A model generated the notes under the pieces. The model was not told the DNA's origin, did not search any database, and saw nothing but the letters and a program-made list of their open reading frames with translations. Of a DNA stretch of 64,000 bases, positions 26,895 through 35,107 are shown one piece after another. Location of the stretch: positions 62,001 through 126,000 of the forward strand of contig UBUL01000019.1 in NCBI GenBank assembly GCA_900468625.1. Reading direction: 5' to 3'. Both the position numbers and the translations under genes were made by a program. The stretch's first letter is position 1; the number at the start of each line of letters is the position of its first letter. The stretch comes from Hyphomicrobiales bacterium (GTDB lineage: Bacteria; Pseudomonadota; Alphaproteobacteria; Rhizobiales; Rhizobiaceae).

Positions 26895-29294
26895 TCAGCG
26901 CTTAGGCAACGCAAATGCCACGATCTCGTCGCCGTTGCGAGAACGGATGCCGCCGTGGCCACCTGCTGCGATGACCACATATTGGCGACCGTCCTTGCCG
27001 AGATAGGTCAGCGGTGTGGCATTTCCGCCGGCGGGCAGATGGGATTGCCATAGGATTGCACCATTCTTGGCGTCGATCGCCCGCATATATTGATCAGTCG
27101 TGGCGCCGATGAAAAGCAATCCGCTGCGCGTGGCGACGCTGCCTCCCATGCTAAATACGCCTGTCGGCAATCCCAAGGGCAGCCGCAGTCCAAATGGTCC
27201 CATATCTCGCGTCGTGCCGAGCGGCCGCTGCCATACGATCTTGTGAGTGTTAAGATCGATCGCCTGCATCTTTCCCCAGGGCGGGCGCACGCAGGGGATA
27301 TTCAAAGCATTCAGCCAGGCATCGACGACGATCGAATAGGGCGTTCCATGTTCAGGGTTGTTGTTGAATTTCGGCTGCGGATATGGTTCCGACCAGCCCT
27401 TCCACGGCTTGAACAATCCTTCTTCCAGCGCCTTTCCATATGGAATCATCTGCAGCTTGAACGGCATGAAGGTCGTGTTGATGAACATTAGTTTTCGCTG
27501 TGGGTCGATGGTCGGCCCGTACCAGTCGGACGTGCCGTCGAAGGCCGGCCAGCCAATGGTCGGTTTAAGGCCTGGTGGTGTATAAAGCCCCTCGTCATGC
27601 ATCCGGCGGAAGGTGATGCGGCAAAGGAGCTGATCGATTGGCGTCGCTCCCCACATGTCCTTTTCCTGAAGCTTGGCCGCTCTAAGCGCCGGCATATCGA
27701 CTGAGAAAGGCTGTGTCGGCGAATAGTGTTCTCCGGGAATGTCGCCCTTTGGAACCGGACGCTCTTCGACTTTCGACAGCGGGTGCCCATCGCGACGGTC
27801 AAGGAGATAAATGTCGCCCTGCTTGGTGGTTTGCACCAAAGCAGGAACGGCTTTCCCATCAGTGTCCTTCAGATCGACCAGAGACGGTCCGACCGGAACG
27901 TCGAAATCCCAGAGGTCATGGTGCACCGTCTGAAAATGCCAGCGCTCCGCACCCGTCGTGATGTCGAGCGCAACGATCGAGCTCGAATATTGCTCGTCGA
28001 ACGGCCGCCGCTTGCCGCCGAAGTAATCAGGCGTCGCATTGCCCAGGGGTACGTAGACCAGATTGAGGGCCGGATCGGCCGAATAGACGCCCCAGCCGTT
28101 GGGCGTGCCGCGCGTATAAATCTCATCGGCACCAAGCGGTTTGTTGGCTGGGGTGCGTCCTAAGTCCCAAGCCCAGTCGAGATGCCCGTCGACGGCATCG
28201 AACGCGCGAATGACCCCTGACGGCTCGCCGACCGTTTGGTTGTCGTAGACCCAGCCACTGAGAATGATGCGGCCGTTAATGACCATTGGCGGCGAGGAGA
28301 TGAAATGGAAGCCGGGAGGCACTGGACCCATGTGCTCGCGAAGATCCACCATCCCATTTGCGCCGAAATGGGCGCAGGGCTTTCCCGTCTGCGCATCGAG
28401 CGCGAAGAGGCGAGGCAGGTCCGATGCCGTTGCGATGATGCGGTCGGGGCATTCCGTGCCTGAGGGAGCTTTGAAATAGGAGACTCCGCGGCATGCCTGA
28501 TAGACATTGTGATCCATGTCTCCGCCGGGTGCAAAGCGCCAACGCAATTGTCCCGTCGTGGCATCGAGCGCGATGACGTCACGATGCGGTGTGCAGAAAT
28601 AAAGGCTGTTGCCGACTTTGATCGGTGTCGCCTCGAAGCTGAACTCGCGTCCGTTGGAATTCTCCCCTTCGCGCGGCAGGTCGCCGCTGGAAAAGGACCA
28701 GACCTGCGAAAGACCGGCGACATTGGCCGGCGTTATCTGATCGAGCGGCGAAAAGCGGTCCGATGCCGTTGTGCGGCCATAAAAATGCCAATCGCTATCG
28801 GGCACCATGGCGTTCGGGGAGAGGTTGGCGGCAGCCGCCGTTCCGGCCCATTCGCCACGAATATATCGGGTTCCGGTAATATAGTAGCCGGATGCAAAAA
28901 CGAAAACGAGGACGAGAAGCGAAATCGCCATTCCTGCTGTGCCGACCCAATCCGGTCGGACGGAACGAAGACGGCCCGAGATCAATGGACTGAAAACCCA
29001 CAGACCCAAGACGGCGGGAGCGACCAACCGCGGAATCTGTGCCCACCCGTCCAGACCGACTTCCGCCAGCGACCAGACGATTGTAACGCCGAATGCAGCT
29101 GCGTAGAACCAGACGCCGGCGGAGCTCAGCATCAGAACCGCAATACCGGTCAGCAGCAGCAGGATACCCGCGACCAGATAGTAGGATGAGCCGCCCAAAA
29201 ACAGAAGCCAGCCGCCAAGGCCGCTCAGCGTCAATCCAAGCAAAGCGATTATCAGGCCAGTTCCTAGCAGGAGTATGCGAGTTGAGGACGACAT
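26895..29294 (-). CDS. gcd: Membrane-bound PQQ-dependent glucose (or quinate/shikimate) dehydrogenase
   Basis: Membrane dehydrogenase of 799 residues, the length of E. coli Gcd, oxidising glucose to gluconolactone in the periplasm and reducing ubiquinone. The first 150 residues hold five membrane helices; the rest is the eight-bladed PQQ propeller (WHFYGRTTASDRFSPLDQIT, DPALNLVYVPLGNATPDYFG, FNNNPEHGTPYSIVVDAWL, YVVIAAGGHGGIRSRNGDEI). Quinate or shikimate dehydrogenase is the alternative in the same family. No PQQ genes are in view, so the cofactor must come from elsewhere. A GGAAC-N16-TGTT promoter candidate precedes it. Confidence 0.9.
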   Translation of the reverse strand: MSSSTRILLLGTGLIIALLGLTLSGLGGWLLFLGGSSYYLVAGILLLLTGIAVLMLSSAGVWFYAAAFGVTIVWSLAEVGLDGWAQIPRLVAPAVLGLWVFSPLISGRLRSVRPDWVGTAGMAISLLVLVFVFASGYYITGTRYIRGEWAGTAAAANLSPNAMVPDSDWHFYGRTTASDRFSPLDQITPANVAGLSQVWSFSSGDLPREGENSNGREFSFEATPIKVGNSLYFCTPHRDVIALDATTGQLRWRFAPGGDMDHNVYQACRGVSYFKAPSGTECPDRIIATASDLPRLFALDAQTGKPCAHFGANGMVDLREHMGPVPPGFHFISSPPMVINGRIILSGWVYDNQTVGEPSGVIRAFDAVDGHLDWAWDLGRTPANKPLGADEIYTRGTPNGWGVYSADPALNLVYVPLGNATPDYFGGKRRPFDEQYSSSIVALDITTGAERWHFQTVHHDLWDFDVPVGPSLVDLKDTDGKAVPALVQTTKQGDIYLLDRRDGHPLSKVEERPVPKGDIPGEHYSPTQPFSVDMPALRAAKLQEKDMWGATPIDQLLCRITFRRMHDEGLYTPPGLKPTIGWPAFDGTSDWYGPTIDPQRKLMFINTTFMPFKLQMIPYGKALEEGLFKPWKGWSEPYPQPKFNNNPEHGTPYSIVVDAWLNALNIPCVRPPWGKMQAIDLNTHKIVWQRPLGTTRDMGPFGLRLPLGLPTGVFSMGGSVATRSGLLFIGATTDQYMRAIDAKNGAILWQSHLPAGGNATPLTYLGKDGRQYVVIAAGGHGGIRSRNGDEIVAFALPKR

Positions 29295-29314
29295 AAGAAA
29301 GCTCCACCGCTACT

Positions 29315-29339
29315 AACAGGCGTGACCTTGGAAAGTTCC
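29315..29339 (-). promoter_or_regulatory. EcfG/RpoE2-type promoter candidate for gcd
   Basis: Minus strand: GGAAC at 29339-29335, 16-nt spacer, TGTT at 29318-29315, fitting GGAAC-N18-TT. The -10 lies only 20 bases before the gcd ATG at 29294, so the leader would be very short. Confidence 0.45.
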
Positions 29340-29464
29340 TGTAACGTGGCCTCTGGTCGCACGTCCGCTGCATCTCGTGCGACGTGCGCCGTCCTCCACG
29401 GATTGCGGCTAACTCAGCGGGGTGAGCCGTGGGAATGGCGTTCATTTCGGTCCTTTTCCAGTCT

Positions 29465-29571
29465 CCGGAATTAGTCGCTTAGTATGCGCGCTGACCGTCG
29501 AGCGCCGCGGCCTGACGTATGATCCGGAGCTGTTTTACCTTGGCGCCATGTGCCACGACATGGGCCTTTGC
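29465..29571 (+). pseudogene. Fragment of an HD-domain protein
   Basis: A plus-strand frame reads VSGISRLVCALTVERRG and YDPELFYLGAMCHDMGL before a TGA at 29569. The LGAMCHDMGL segment resembles the metal-binding HD pair of HD hydrolases (AALLHDIG). There is no start and nothing after the HD motif, so only a stub is left. Confidence 0.4.
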
Positions 29572-29665
29572 TGATTTGCGGCATTATGGAGCAAGGGCCA
29601 CAAAGTTTAGTCAATCGGCGAAATGCCACGAGGTGACCTGCTACTCAGCCCCTATTGATAGGTGA

Positions 29666-29806
29666 GTGCCAAGACAATCAATAATTCCGAAAAGGAGGCG
29701 GCCGCTTCGAATATTTCGATTATTTCGTCTGCTTCGAAAATTTCGTTTGCTTCGTTTGATGGAGATGACTATGTTGGTTTCATCGAATGAAGGAGACGAA
29801 ACATGA
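29666..29806 (+). CDS. Possible Arg/Leu-rich leader peptide spanning the 9-nt repeats
   Basis: A GTG at 29666 opens a 46-codon frame whose TGA (29804-29806) overlaps the ATG of the HTH gene, the arrangement of a translationally coupled leader. Because the repeat unit is 9 nt, the peptide has a three-residue period (RPLRIFRLFRLLRKFRLLRL), which would form a very basic, hydrophobic helix. The ribosome site is poor. It may be a chance reading of a DNA repeat. Confidence 0.25.
   Translation: MPRQSIIPKRRRPLRIFRLFRLLRKFRLLRLMEMTMLVSSNEGDET
29705..29758. repeat. Six tandem 9-nt repeats YTTCG-N4
   Basis: CTTCGAATA, TTTCGATTA, TTTCGTCTG, CTTCGAAAA, TTTCGTTTG and CTTCGTTTG follow each other without gaps, 45 bases before the start of the HTH gene. 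The invariant part is TTCG every 9 bases. It could be a binding array for the HTH protein or part of a leader reading frame. Confidence 0.7.
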
Positions 29807-30267
29807 GCGCGGTTAGAAAAGATGCTTTTGCCGAGCGGCTTCCCGATGAAGTTGAAATCAAAAATGCTGAGCAATTGCGCACGATTATCGCCTCTCAGTT
29901 GAAATCTGACGAAGGGGCGCGAATTTCGTTGGCTCAACCCACTGGTGGGACTGAAACAATCACGCTTTCGCCAGCTCTCGCAGCTTCCTTTATGGAGGTT
30001 CTACGACTTGTATCAACTGGGCGGGGATTTCGTATGATCCCAGTTGATGCGGAGCTTACCACTCAGGAAGCTGCTGATTGTTTGAATGTATCTCGCCCGT
30101 ACCTCATTAAACTTTTGGAAAACGGAGAGATTCCACATATCAAGACGGGGCGGCATCGCAAGGTTAGGGCGTCCGAGTTGTTCGCATACAAACAGAAGCG
30201 AGACGATGCTCGTTCGGCGGCCTTGGACGACTTGGCTGCTCTGGATGCGGACAGTGACCTTATATGA
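29803..30267 (+). CDS. Excisionase-type HTH antitoxin
   Basis: Protein of 154 residues with an N-terminal half of unknown fold (RLPDEVEIKNAEQLRTIIAS) and a C-terminal MerR/excisionase-like helix-turn-helix: TTQEAADCLNVSRPYLIKLL, then GEIPHIKTGRHRKVRASELF. The acidic tail (AALDDLAALDADSDLI) is a plausible toxin-binding arm. An AAGGAGACG ribosome site precedes the ATG. Its stop overlaps the PIN gene start (ATGA), so the two are a toxin-antitoxin pair, and it probably represses its own promoter through the repeats upstream. AT content is higher than in the neighbours, a sign of transfer. Confidence 0.8.
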   Translation: MSAVRKDAFAERLPDEVEIKNAEQLRTIIASQLKSDEGARISLAQPTGGTETITLSPALAASFMEVLRLVSTGRGFRMIPVDAELTTQEAADCLNVSRPYLIKLLENGEIPHIKTGRHRKVRASELFAYKQKRDDARSAALDDLAALDADSDLI

Positions 30268-30851
30268 GTCACTTCGCAGACAGGTTTACGGTGCTTGTCG
30301 ATGCTTGCTGTCTAGCAGGTGCGCTGCGCAGGAATATGCTTCTAAGTCTTGCAGAGGCTGGATTCTACCGAGTGAGATGGTCCGCCATGATCATGAGAGA
30401 AACTGCTCGCGCGATAGAAAAAATTACAGAAGGGAAGGCCGATCCACAAAAGCAGGTAGATGCGATGCATCGAGCCTTCCCAGAAGCAACGGTTGAGGGA
30501 TTTGAAGACCTCGAAAAAGCTATTGTCACGGGTGGTCTGAGGGATGTTGGTGATGCGCATGTGCTGGCAGCGGCCGCCACATGCGGCGCAAGCGTTATCG
30601 TCACTGATAACTTGAGGGATTTCCCGGAAAAGCTTCTGAAGCCATATGGGTTAGAAGCAAAAAGTGCCGACGATTTCCTTGCCGACTGCATTGATCTGGA
30701 CAATGTCCAGGCGATGGCGGCATTGAACAAGATGCGGTTGCGCTTCAAGCGTCCAGAATACAGTTGGGACGCGATATGCCAGAAAGTTGAGGCTCAGGGC
30801 CTCACCCAATCGGCTTCGATGATGCAAGAATTTTCTGATGTATTGAAATAG
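30264..30851 (+). CDS. PIN-domain ribonuclease toxin
   Basis: Predicted RNase toxin of 195 residues. The PIN acidic residues are seen in VLVDACCLAGA (D13), MRETARAIEKI (E), LRDVGDAHVLAAAATCGASV (D) and VIVTDNLRDFPEKLL (D), in the right order and spacing. A C-terminal extension of about 60 residues (AMAALNKMRLRFKRPEYSWD) follows the domain. It is translationally coupled to the HTH antitoxin and ends at a strong terminator. Confidence 0.83.
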   Translation: MSHFADRFTVLVDACCLAGALRRNMLLSLAEAGFYRVRWSAMIMRETARAIEKITEGKADPQKQVDAMHRAFPEATVEGFEDLEKAIVTGGLRDVGDAHVLAAAATCGASVIVTDNLRDFPEKLLKPYGLEAKSADDFLADCIDLDNVQAMAALNKMRLRFKRPEYSWDAICQKVEAQGLTQSASMMQEFSDVLK

Positions 30852-30862
30852 ACAAAGGGATT

Positions 30863-30894
30863 AACGGCGGCAGTTTAACAACTGCCGCCGTTTT
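30863..30894 (+). terminator. Rho-independent terminator of the HTH/PIN operon
   Basis: A perfect 13-bp stem, AACGGCGGCAGTT (30863-30875) with AACTGCCGCCGTT (30880-30892), a 4-nt loop and four T residues ending at 30894, placed 12 bases after the PIN stop. Confidence 0.88.
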
Positions 30895-31098
30895 GTAGGT
30901 TAGCGAACTTTACTTCTGAAGCCATGGCGTCTCGACGCCTGGTAGAGGGCCCGGTATGCGTCCTTCATGTTCAGATCGAATAGACCGCTGACCTTTTTGC
31001 TTCCGTCCTCCGACGGAGCCGTCCGCCTATGTCCTGCGTATCGACTGGAAACTGAATATGCTTCCAGAGGCGAATTCCCATCCTGAGTCCGAACTCCT

Positions 31099-31584
31099 AT
31101 GACCCCTTCTCCGCAGGGTTCGAAATACGACCGTTGCGCCTGGCCTGACCCAAGGGAAGGCTTCGCACAGCATGCGCTCCTGCACCCGGATGGCCGCGAT
31201 CTCGATCCCGAGAAGGTTTGGTCGCTCTCCGATGACGATGATTATTGCCTGTTCGGCGACTTCCGCTGGGCTGAGAACGGCGGGAAGCCATACTGCCCGC
31301 GCTGCGGCTGCCTGGAGCCGTACAGCGTCCGGCATCGCCGCTTTCGATGCTCGGAGCCGGAATGCCGCGCCGAGTTCTCCGTGACATCGAGGACCGTGTT
31401 CGCTAACCGCAAGCTGTCGTTCAAGAAGATCATCATGGCGATCTGGGAGGAGATCACGGCCGCCAAGGGCATGGCCGCGCTCCATCTCAGCCGCAAGCTC
31501 AACGTCCAGTACAAGACGGCATACGTCCTGCCGCAGAAGCTTCGCGAGGCGGTCGGCCTACGCCGCGACGCGATCAAACTGTAG
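31099..31584 (+). pseudogene. IS1595-family transposase, N-terminal half only
   Basis: The 161 residues hold the transposase zinc ribbon, CPRCGCLEPYSVRHRRFRCS (with the second pair in CSEPEC), and the following helical segment (FKKIIMAIWEEITAAKGMAA, LHLSRKLNVQYKTAYVLPQK), then stop. The DDE catalytic domain that should follow is absent, so the gene cannot be active. The region is flanked by the toxin-antitoxin operon and the glucan island. An unrelated-looking 3' half of the same family lies at 61992-62360. Confidence 0.75.
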
Positions 31585-31803
31585 ATTTCGGTGATTTACC
31601 GGACGCGATTCCGATTTGATACCGGACAGCTTTTCGACGTAAGCAGTGCCTGAACTTGTCCCGTAGCTTCCTCCGCTGTGTTGTGACAAATTTACACCGT
31701 CCATGCTGGGGCCAAACACCTAGCTTCGATTCTGTCGGAGCATAGATCTCTTTTGCGATCTCAAACGGCGAGCTAACCCGTTCAAGCGGAAGTTGCCCGG
31801 AGT

Positions 31804-31828
31804 GGAACAACTAAGTTGCCTGAAGGTT
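31804..31828 (+). promoter_or_regulatory. EcfG/RpoE2-type promoter candidate for glgE operon
   Basis: GGAAC at 31804-31808, 16-nt spacer, GGTT at 31825-31828, fitting GGAAC-N18-TT; 59 bases before the glgE ATG. The rest of 31585-31803 shows no gene. Confidence 0.55.
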
Positions 31829-31887
31829 AGGCTTGGTGATTGCCGAGACAATAGTTCATTTCCGCGTGATGCGTGGAGAATTACCTG

Positions 31888-34800
31888 ATGACGTTCGCAG
31901 CTCAGTCAGACACCGCATTCAGCCATCCGCGGATCTACTATGTGAATCCATTGCTGCTGACGGGGCGAGATCGATGGAACGAGGTATTTGATCACGCGCG
32001 CACGCTCGGCTTCGACAGCGTGCTCTCTGCTCCACCTTTTCAAAAAAAGGCCGGGGCGGGCCTTTTTTCAACGGACAACTACGAGCATCTGGATCCGGTG
32101 CTCGAGCTGGAAGGGGATGCAAAAGAGGCTCTGTCCATGCTGGCGCAAGATGCGCAGGCATTGGGGATCGAATTCATGCTGGATCTTGCGATCTGCTCGC
32201 ATGACGCCGGGACCGCGGCAGACTTTATCCCACTCGATCCAAGGCGGTCACCCCTCTCTTCAACTAGGCCGATAGCGCTATTCCCCACCGAGGTAATCGA
32301 TGAGTGGGAAGAACGGCTGGCAGAGTTTGCGTCCTGTGGGGTCGCTGGCTATCGGGTCCTTGGCCTTGCCGGTCTGTCTGCCGAGGGATGGCGGCGACTG
32401 ACGACCAGTGCGAAAACGGCAAGGCCGGAGACGAGATTTTTTGCCTATACGCCGGGAGCCGATTTCGCGCTGCGTACAGCGTTGCAAGGCTGCGGCTTCG
32501 ATGGCGCCTTTTCGTCGTTTGCCTGGTGGGATCTGCGCGAAAACTGGTTCCTTGAGGAATATCGCCTGCAGCTTCCTTTCGGGCTGCAGATTGCCTTTCC
32601 GGAAGCACCGTTTGGAAGGCGTTTGGCGCATGGCACGGAAAGCCTGGAAATCCGCGAGCGAAAATCGCGCCGCGCTCTCCATCTTTCGGCCGAACTCGGC
32701 GGCGGATTGCTAGTGCCGATGGGTTTCGAATTCGGCGCCACCCTGCCGCTCGATCCGACATACGGTCATGGAAAGGGTTTGCGTGTCCTCAAAGCCGAGG
32801 GAGCCTACGATATCTCGGCCGATATACGCGAGCTGAATGCCGCTGCACGCGCGTCTACTCGACGGATGACCCTTCAATGCGAAACAGCAAGCCAAGTGAC
32901 GGTGATCGCGCAGGCTGATCGGCCCGCATTGCGCGATGCAACGCACGCGCGGCTTCTCGTGGTCAATAGAGATCTGCGTCGGCCCGCGGAACTGCCCGAT
33001 GACATTATACATCGCCTGGCCTCGCCTTTCCTACCTATCGAAGAGGTGCCTGGCGGTCGCAGGATCGCTCCGGGCGACGTGCATGCCTTCGCGACCGAGG
33101 CACGCCCCGTCGTCACCGCCGACGAAGGGGAGCTATCGCTCACCGGAGCGACGGCCTCTCCACGCATTGCCATCGAACATGTTACGCCGCAGGTGGACGA
33201 TGGACGTTTTGCAATCAAGCGCCTCGTCGGCGACACCGTGATGGTTGAGGCGGACATCTTTGCTGATGGGCACGATCTGCTGTCGGCCGCCCTCCTTTAC
33301 CGCGCCCGTAATGAGCTTGACTGGCGTCAAACGAGAATGGTCCTTTCCGAAAACGATCGATGGCAGGGATCCTTCCTTCTCGATCGCATCGGGCGCTTCG
33401 ATTTCATGGTCGAAGCCTGGAAAAATCCCTTCGCTATCTTCCGCTACGAACTTCTCAAGAAGAGCGAAGCGCGCCTCGATCTGCGGCTGGAACTGATCGA
33501 AGGCGAAGAGTTGATCCGCGATGCCGCGGGCGATCGCGGCATACCGTTGAGGGATGAAGATAGAACCGAGCTCGCCGCGCTGCTTGCCGAGCTCGAAAGG
33601 CGTGACGCGCCGGGGAAGCTTGAATTGCTGCTTACCCCACGTACAAGCGAGCTCATGGCGCTCGCCGACCGCCGTCCCTTTGCATCGCACTCGCGGACTT
33701 ATGGTGTAGAAGCCGAGCGCTGCGAGGCCGCCTTTGCGAGCTGGTATCAGATCTTTCCCCGTTCGCAGAGCGGTGATCCCAATCGCCACGGCACTTTCGA
33801 GGACGTCATCGCACGCCTGCCGGCCATCCGGGATATGGGCTTCGACGTGCTCTATTTCCCGCCGATCCACCCGATCGGCCATACCAACCGCAAGGGCCGC
33901 AACAATTCTCTCGTCGCCGCTCCAACTGACCCGGGCAGTCCCTACGCAATTGGTTCGGAAGCCGGTGGACATGAGACAATCCACCCCCTCCTTGGAGCAT
34001 TCGATGACTTCGAGCATCTGATTTCGCAAGCAAGGTGGTTCGGATTGGAGATTGCGCTCGACTTAGCGATCCAAGCCTCGCCTGACCATCCTTGGCTAAA
34101 GGAACATCCGGGCTGGTTCGACTGGCGCCCGGACGGCACGATCCGTTATGCGGAAAATCCGCCGAAAAAATACGAAGACATCGTCAATGTCGATTTCTAC
34201 GCACCGGAGGCGGTGCCGGCGCTTTGGGCCGAGCTGCGCGACATTGTCGAAATGTGGATCGAGGAAGGCGTCAAAATCTTCCGCGTCGATAACCCCCATA
34301 CCAAGCCTTTTCCCTTCTGGGAGTGGCTGATCGGCGATATCCGCGCACGCCATCCAGAGGTCGTGTTCCTTTCGGAAGCCTTCACCAGGCCGAAGGTGAT
34401 GTATCGGCTGGCGAAGGTCGGCTTCTCCCAGTCCTACACCTATTTCACATGGCGAAACACAAGAGCGGAGCTGGAGGAATATCTGACCGAGCTTACTCAA
34501 GGGGAGGTCACCGAGTTCTTTCGCCCGCATTTCTTCGTCAATACCCATGATATCAACCCGGACTTCCTGCAGAACGCGCCGCGCTCTGCCTATCTCATCC
34601 GTGCGGCGCTTGCCGCCACGCTGTCCGGCCTTTGGGGCGTCTATAACGGCTTCGAGCTTTGCGAAGGACGGCCGGATGCAAAGCGCAAGGAATATGCCGA
34701 TAGTGAGAAATATGAGATCCGCGCCTGGGATTATGACCGACCGGGTAACATCAAGGCGGAGATCTCGATGCTCAACCGCATTCGCAAGAATAATTCGGCC

Positions 34801-35106
34801 CTGCATTCGCATCTCGGCCTGACGTTTCTGCCCTCATCGAACCCCAACGTCATGTTTTTCGAGAAGGCAAGCGTCGGGCGTCACAATGTTCTGTTTGTCG
34901 CCGTGACGCTCAATCCGCATGCGATAGAGGAAAGCAATGTCGAATTTCCGCTCTGGCGGTCCGGCTTGGCAGACGACGGGACGCTCGCTTTCGACGATCT
35001 CGTTAGCGGCCAAAGATTCAGTCGCACGGGGAAGTGGCAGATGATCCGGCTCGATCCGGCCCATTTGCCCTTTGCCATCTGGCGCGTCAGGGCAGGGGAG
35101 GTCTGA
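31888..35106 (+). CDS. glgE: Alpha-1,4-glucan:maltose-1-phosphate maltosyltransferase with N-terminal amylase-like domain
   Basis: GH13_3 enzyme that extends alpha-glucan with maltose from maltose-1-phosphate. From ATG 31888 (GGAG 9 bases upstream; a GTG at 31873 is less likely) it has 1072 residues, against about 660-700 for usual GlgE. Residues about 10-420 form an extra GH13-like barrel lacking the catalytic acids (GYRVLGLAGLS and FFAYTPGADF where D and E should be). GlgE proper follows: FDVLYFPPIHPIGHTNRKGR, nucleophile D801 in FRVDNPHTKPFPFWEWLI, acid/base E830 in VVFLSEAFTRPKVMYRLAKV. It is first in an operon with treS and glgB, only one base apart from treS. Confidence 0.93.
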   Translation: MTFAAQSDTAFSHPRIYYVNPLLLTGRDRWNEVFDHARTLGFDSVLSAPPFQKKAGAGLFSTDNYEHLDPVLELEGDAKEALSMLAQDAQALGIEFMLDLAICSHDAGTAADFIPLDPRRSPLSSTRPIALFPTEVIDEWEERLAEFASCGVAGYRVLGLAGLSAEGWRRLTTSAKTARPETRFFAYTPGADFALRTALQGCGFDGAFSSFAWWDLRENWFLEEYRLQLPFGLQIAFPEAPFGRRLAHGTESLEIRERKSRRALHLSAELGGGLLVPMGFEFGATLPLDPTYGHGKGLRVLKAEGAYDISADIRELNAAARASTRRMTLQCETASQVTVIAQADRPALRDATHARLLVVNRDLRRPAELPDDIIHRLASPFLPIEEVPGGRRIAPGDVHAFATEARPVVTADEGELSLTGATASPRIAIEHVTPQVDDGRFAIKRLVGDTVMVEADIFADGHDLLSAALLYRARNELDWRQTRMVLSENDRWQGSFLLDRIGRFDFMVEAWKNPFAIFRYELLKKSEARLDLRLELIEGEELIRDAAGDRGIPLRDEDRTELAALLAELERRDAPGKLELLLTPRTSELMALADRRPFASHSRTYGVEAERCEAAFASWYQIFPRSQSGDPNRHGTFEDVIARLPAIRDMGFDVLYFPPIHPIGHTNRKGRNNSLVAAPTDPGSPYAIGSEAGGHETIHPLLGAFDDFEHLISQARWFGLEIALDLAIQASPDHPWLKEHPGWFDWRPDGTIRYAENPPKKYEDIVNVDFYAPEAVPALWAELRDIVEMWIEEGVKIFRVDNPHTKPFPFWEWLIGDIRARHPEVVFLSEAFTRPKVMYRLAKVGFSQSYTYFTWRNTRAELEEYLTELTQGEVTEFFRPHFFVNTHDINPDFLQNAPRSAYLIRAALAATLSGLWGVYNGFELCEGRPDAKRKEYADSEKYEIRAWDYDRPGNIKAEISMLNRIRKNNSALHSHLGLTFLPSSNPNVMFFEKASVGRHNVLFVAVTLNPHAIEESNVEFPLWRSGLADDGTLAFDDLVSGQRFSRTGKWQMIRLDPAHLPFAIWRVRAGEV

Positions 35107-35107
35107 G

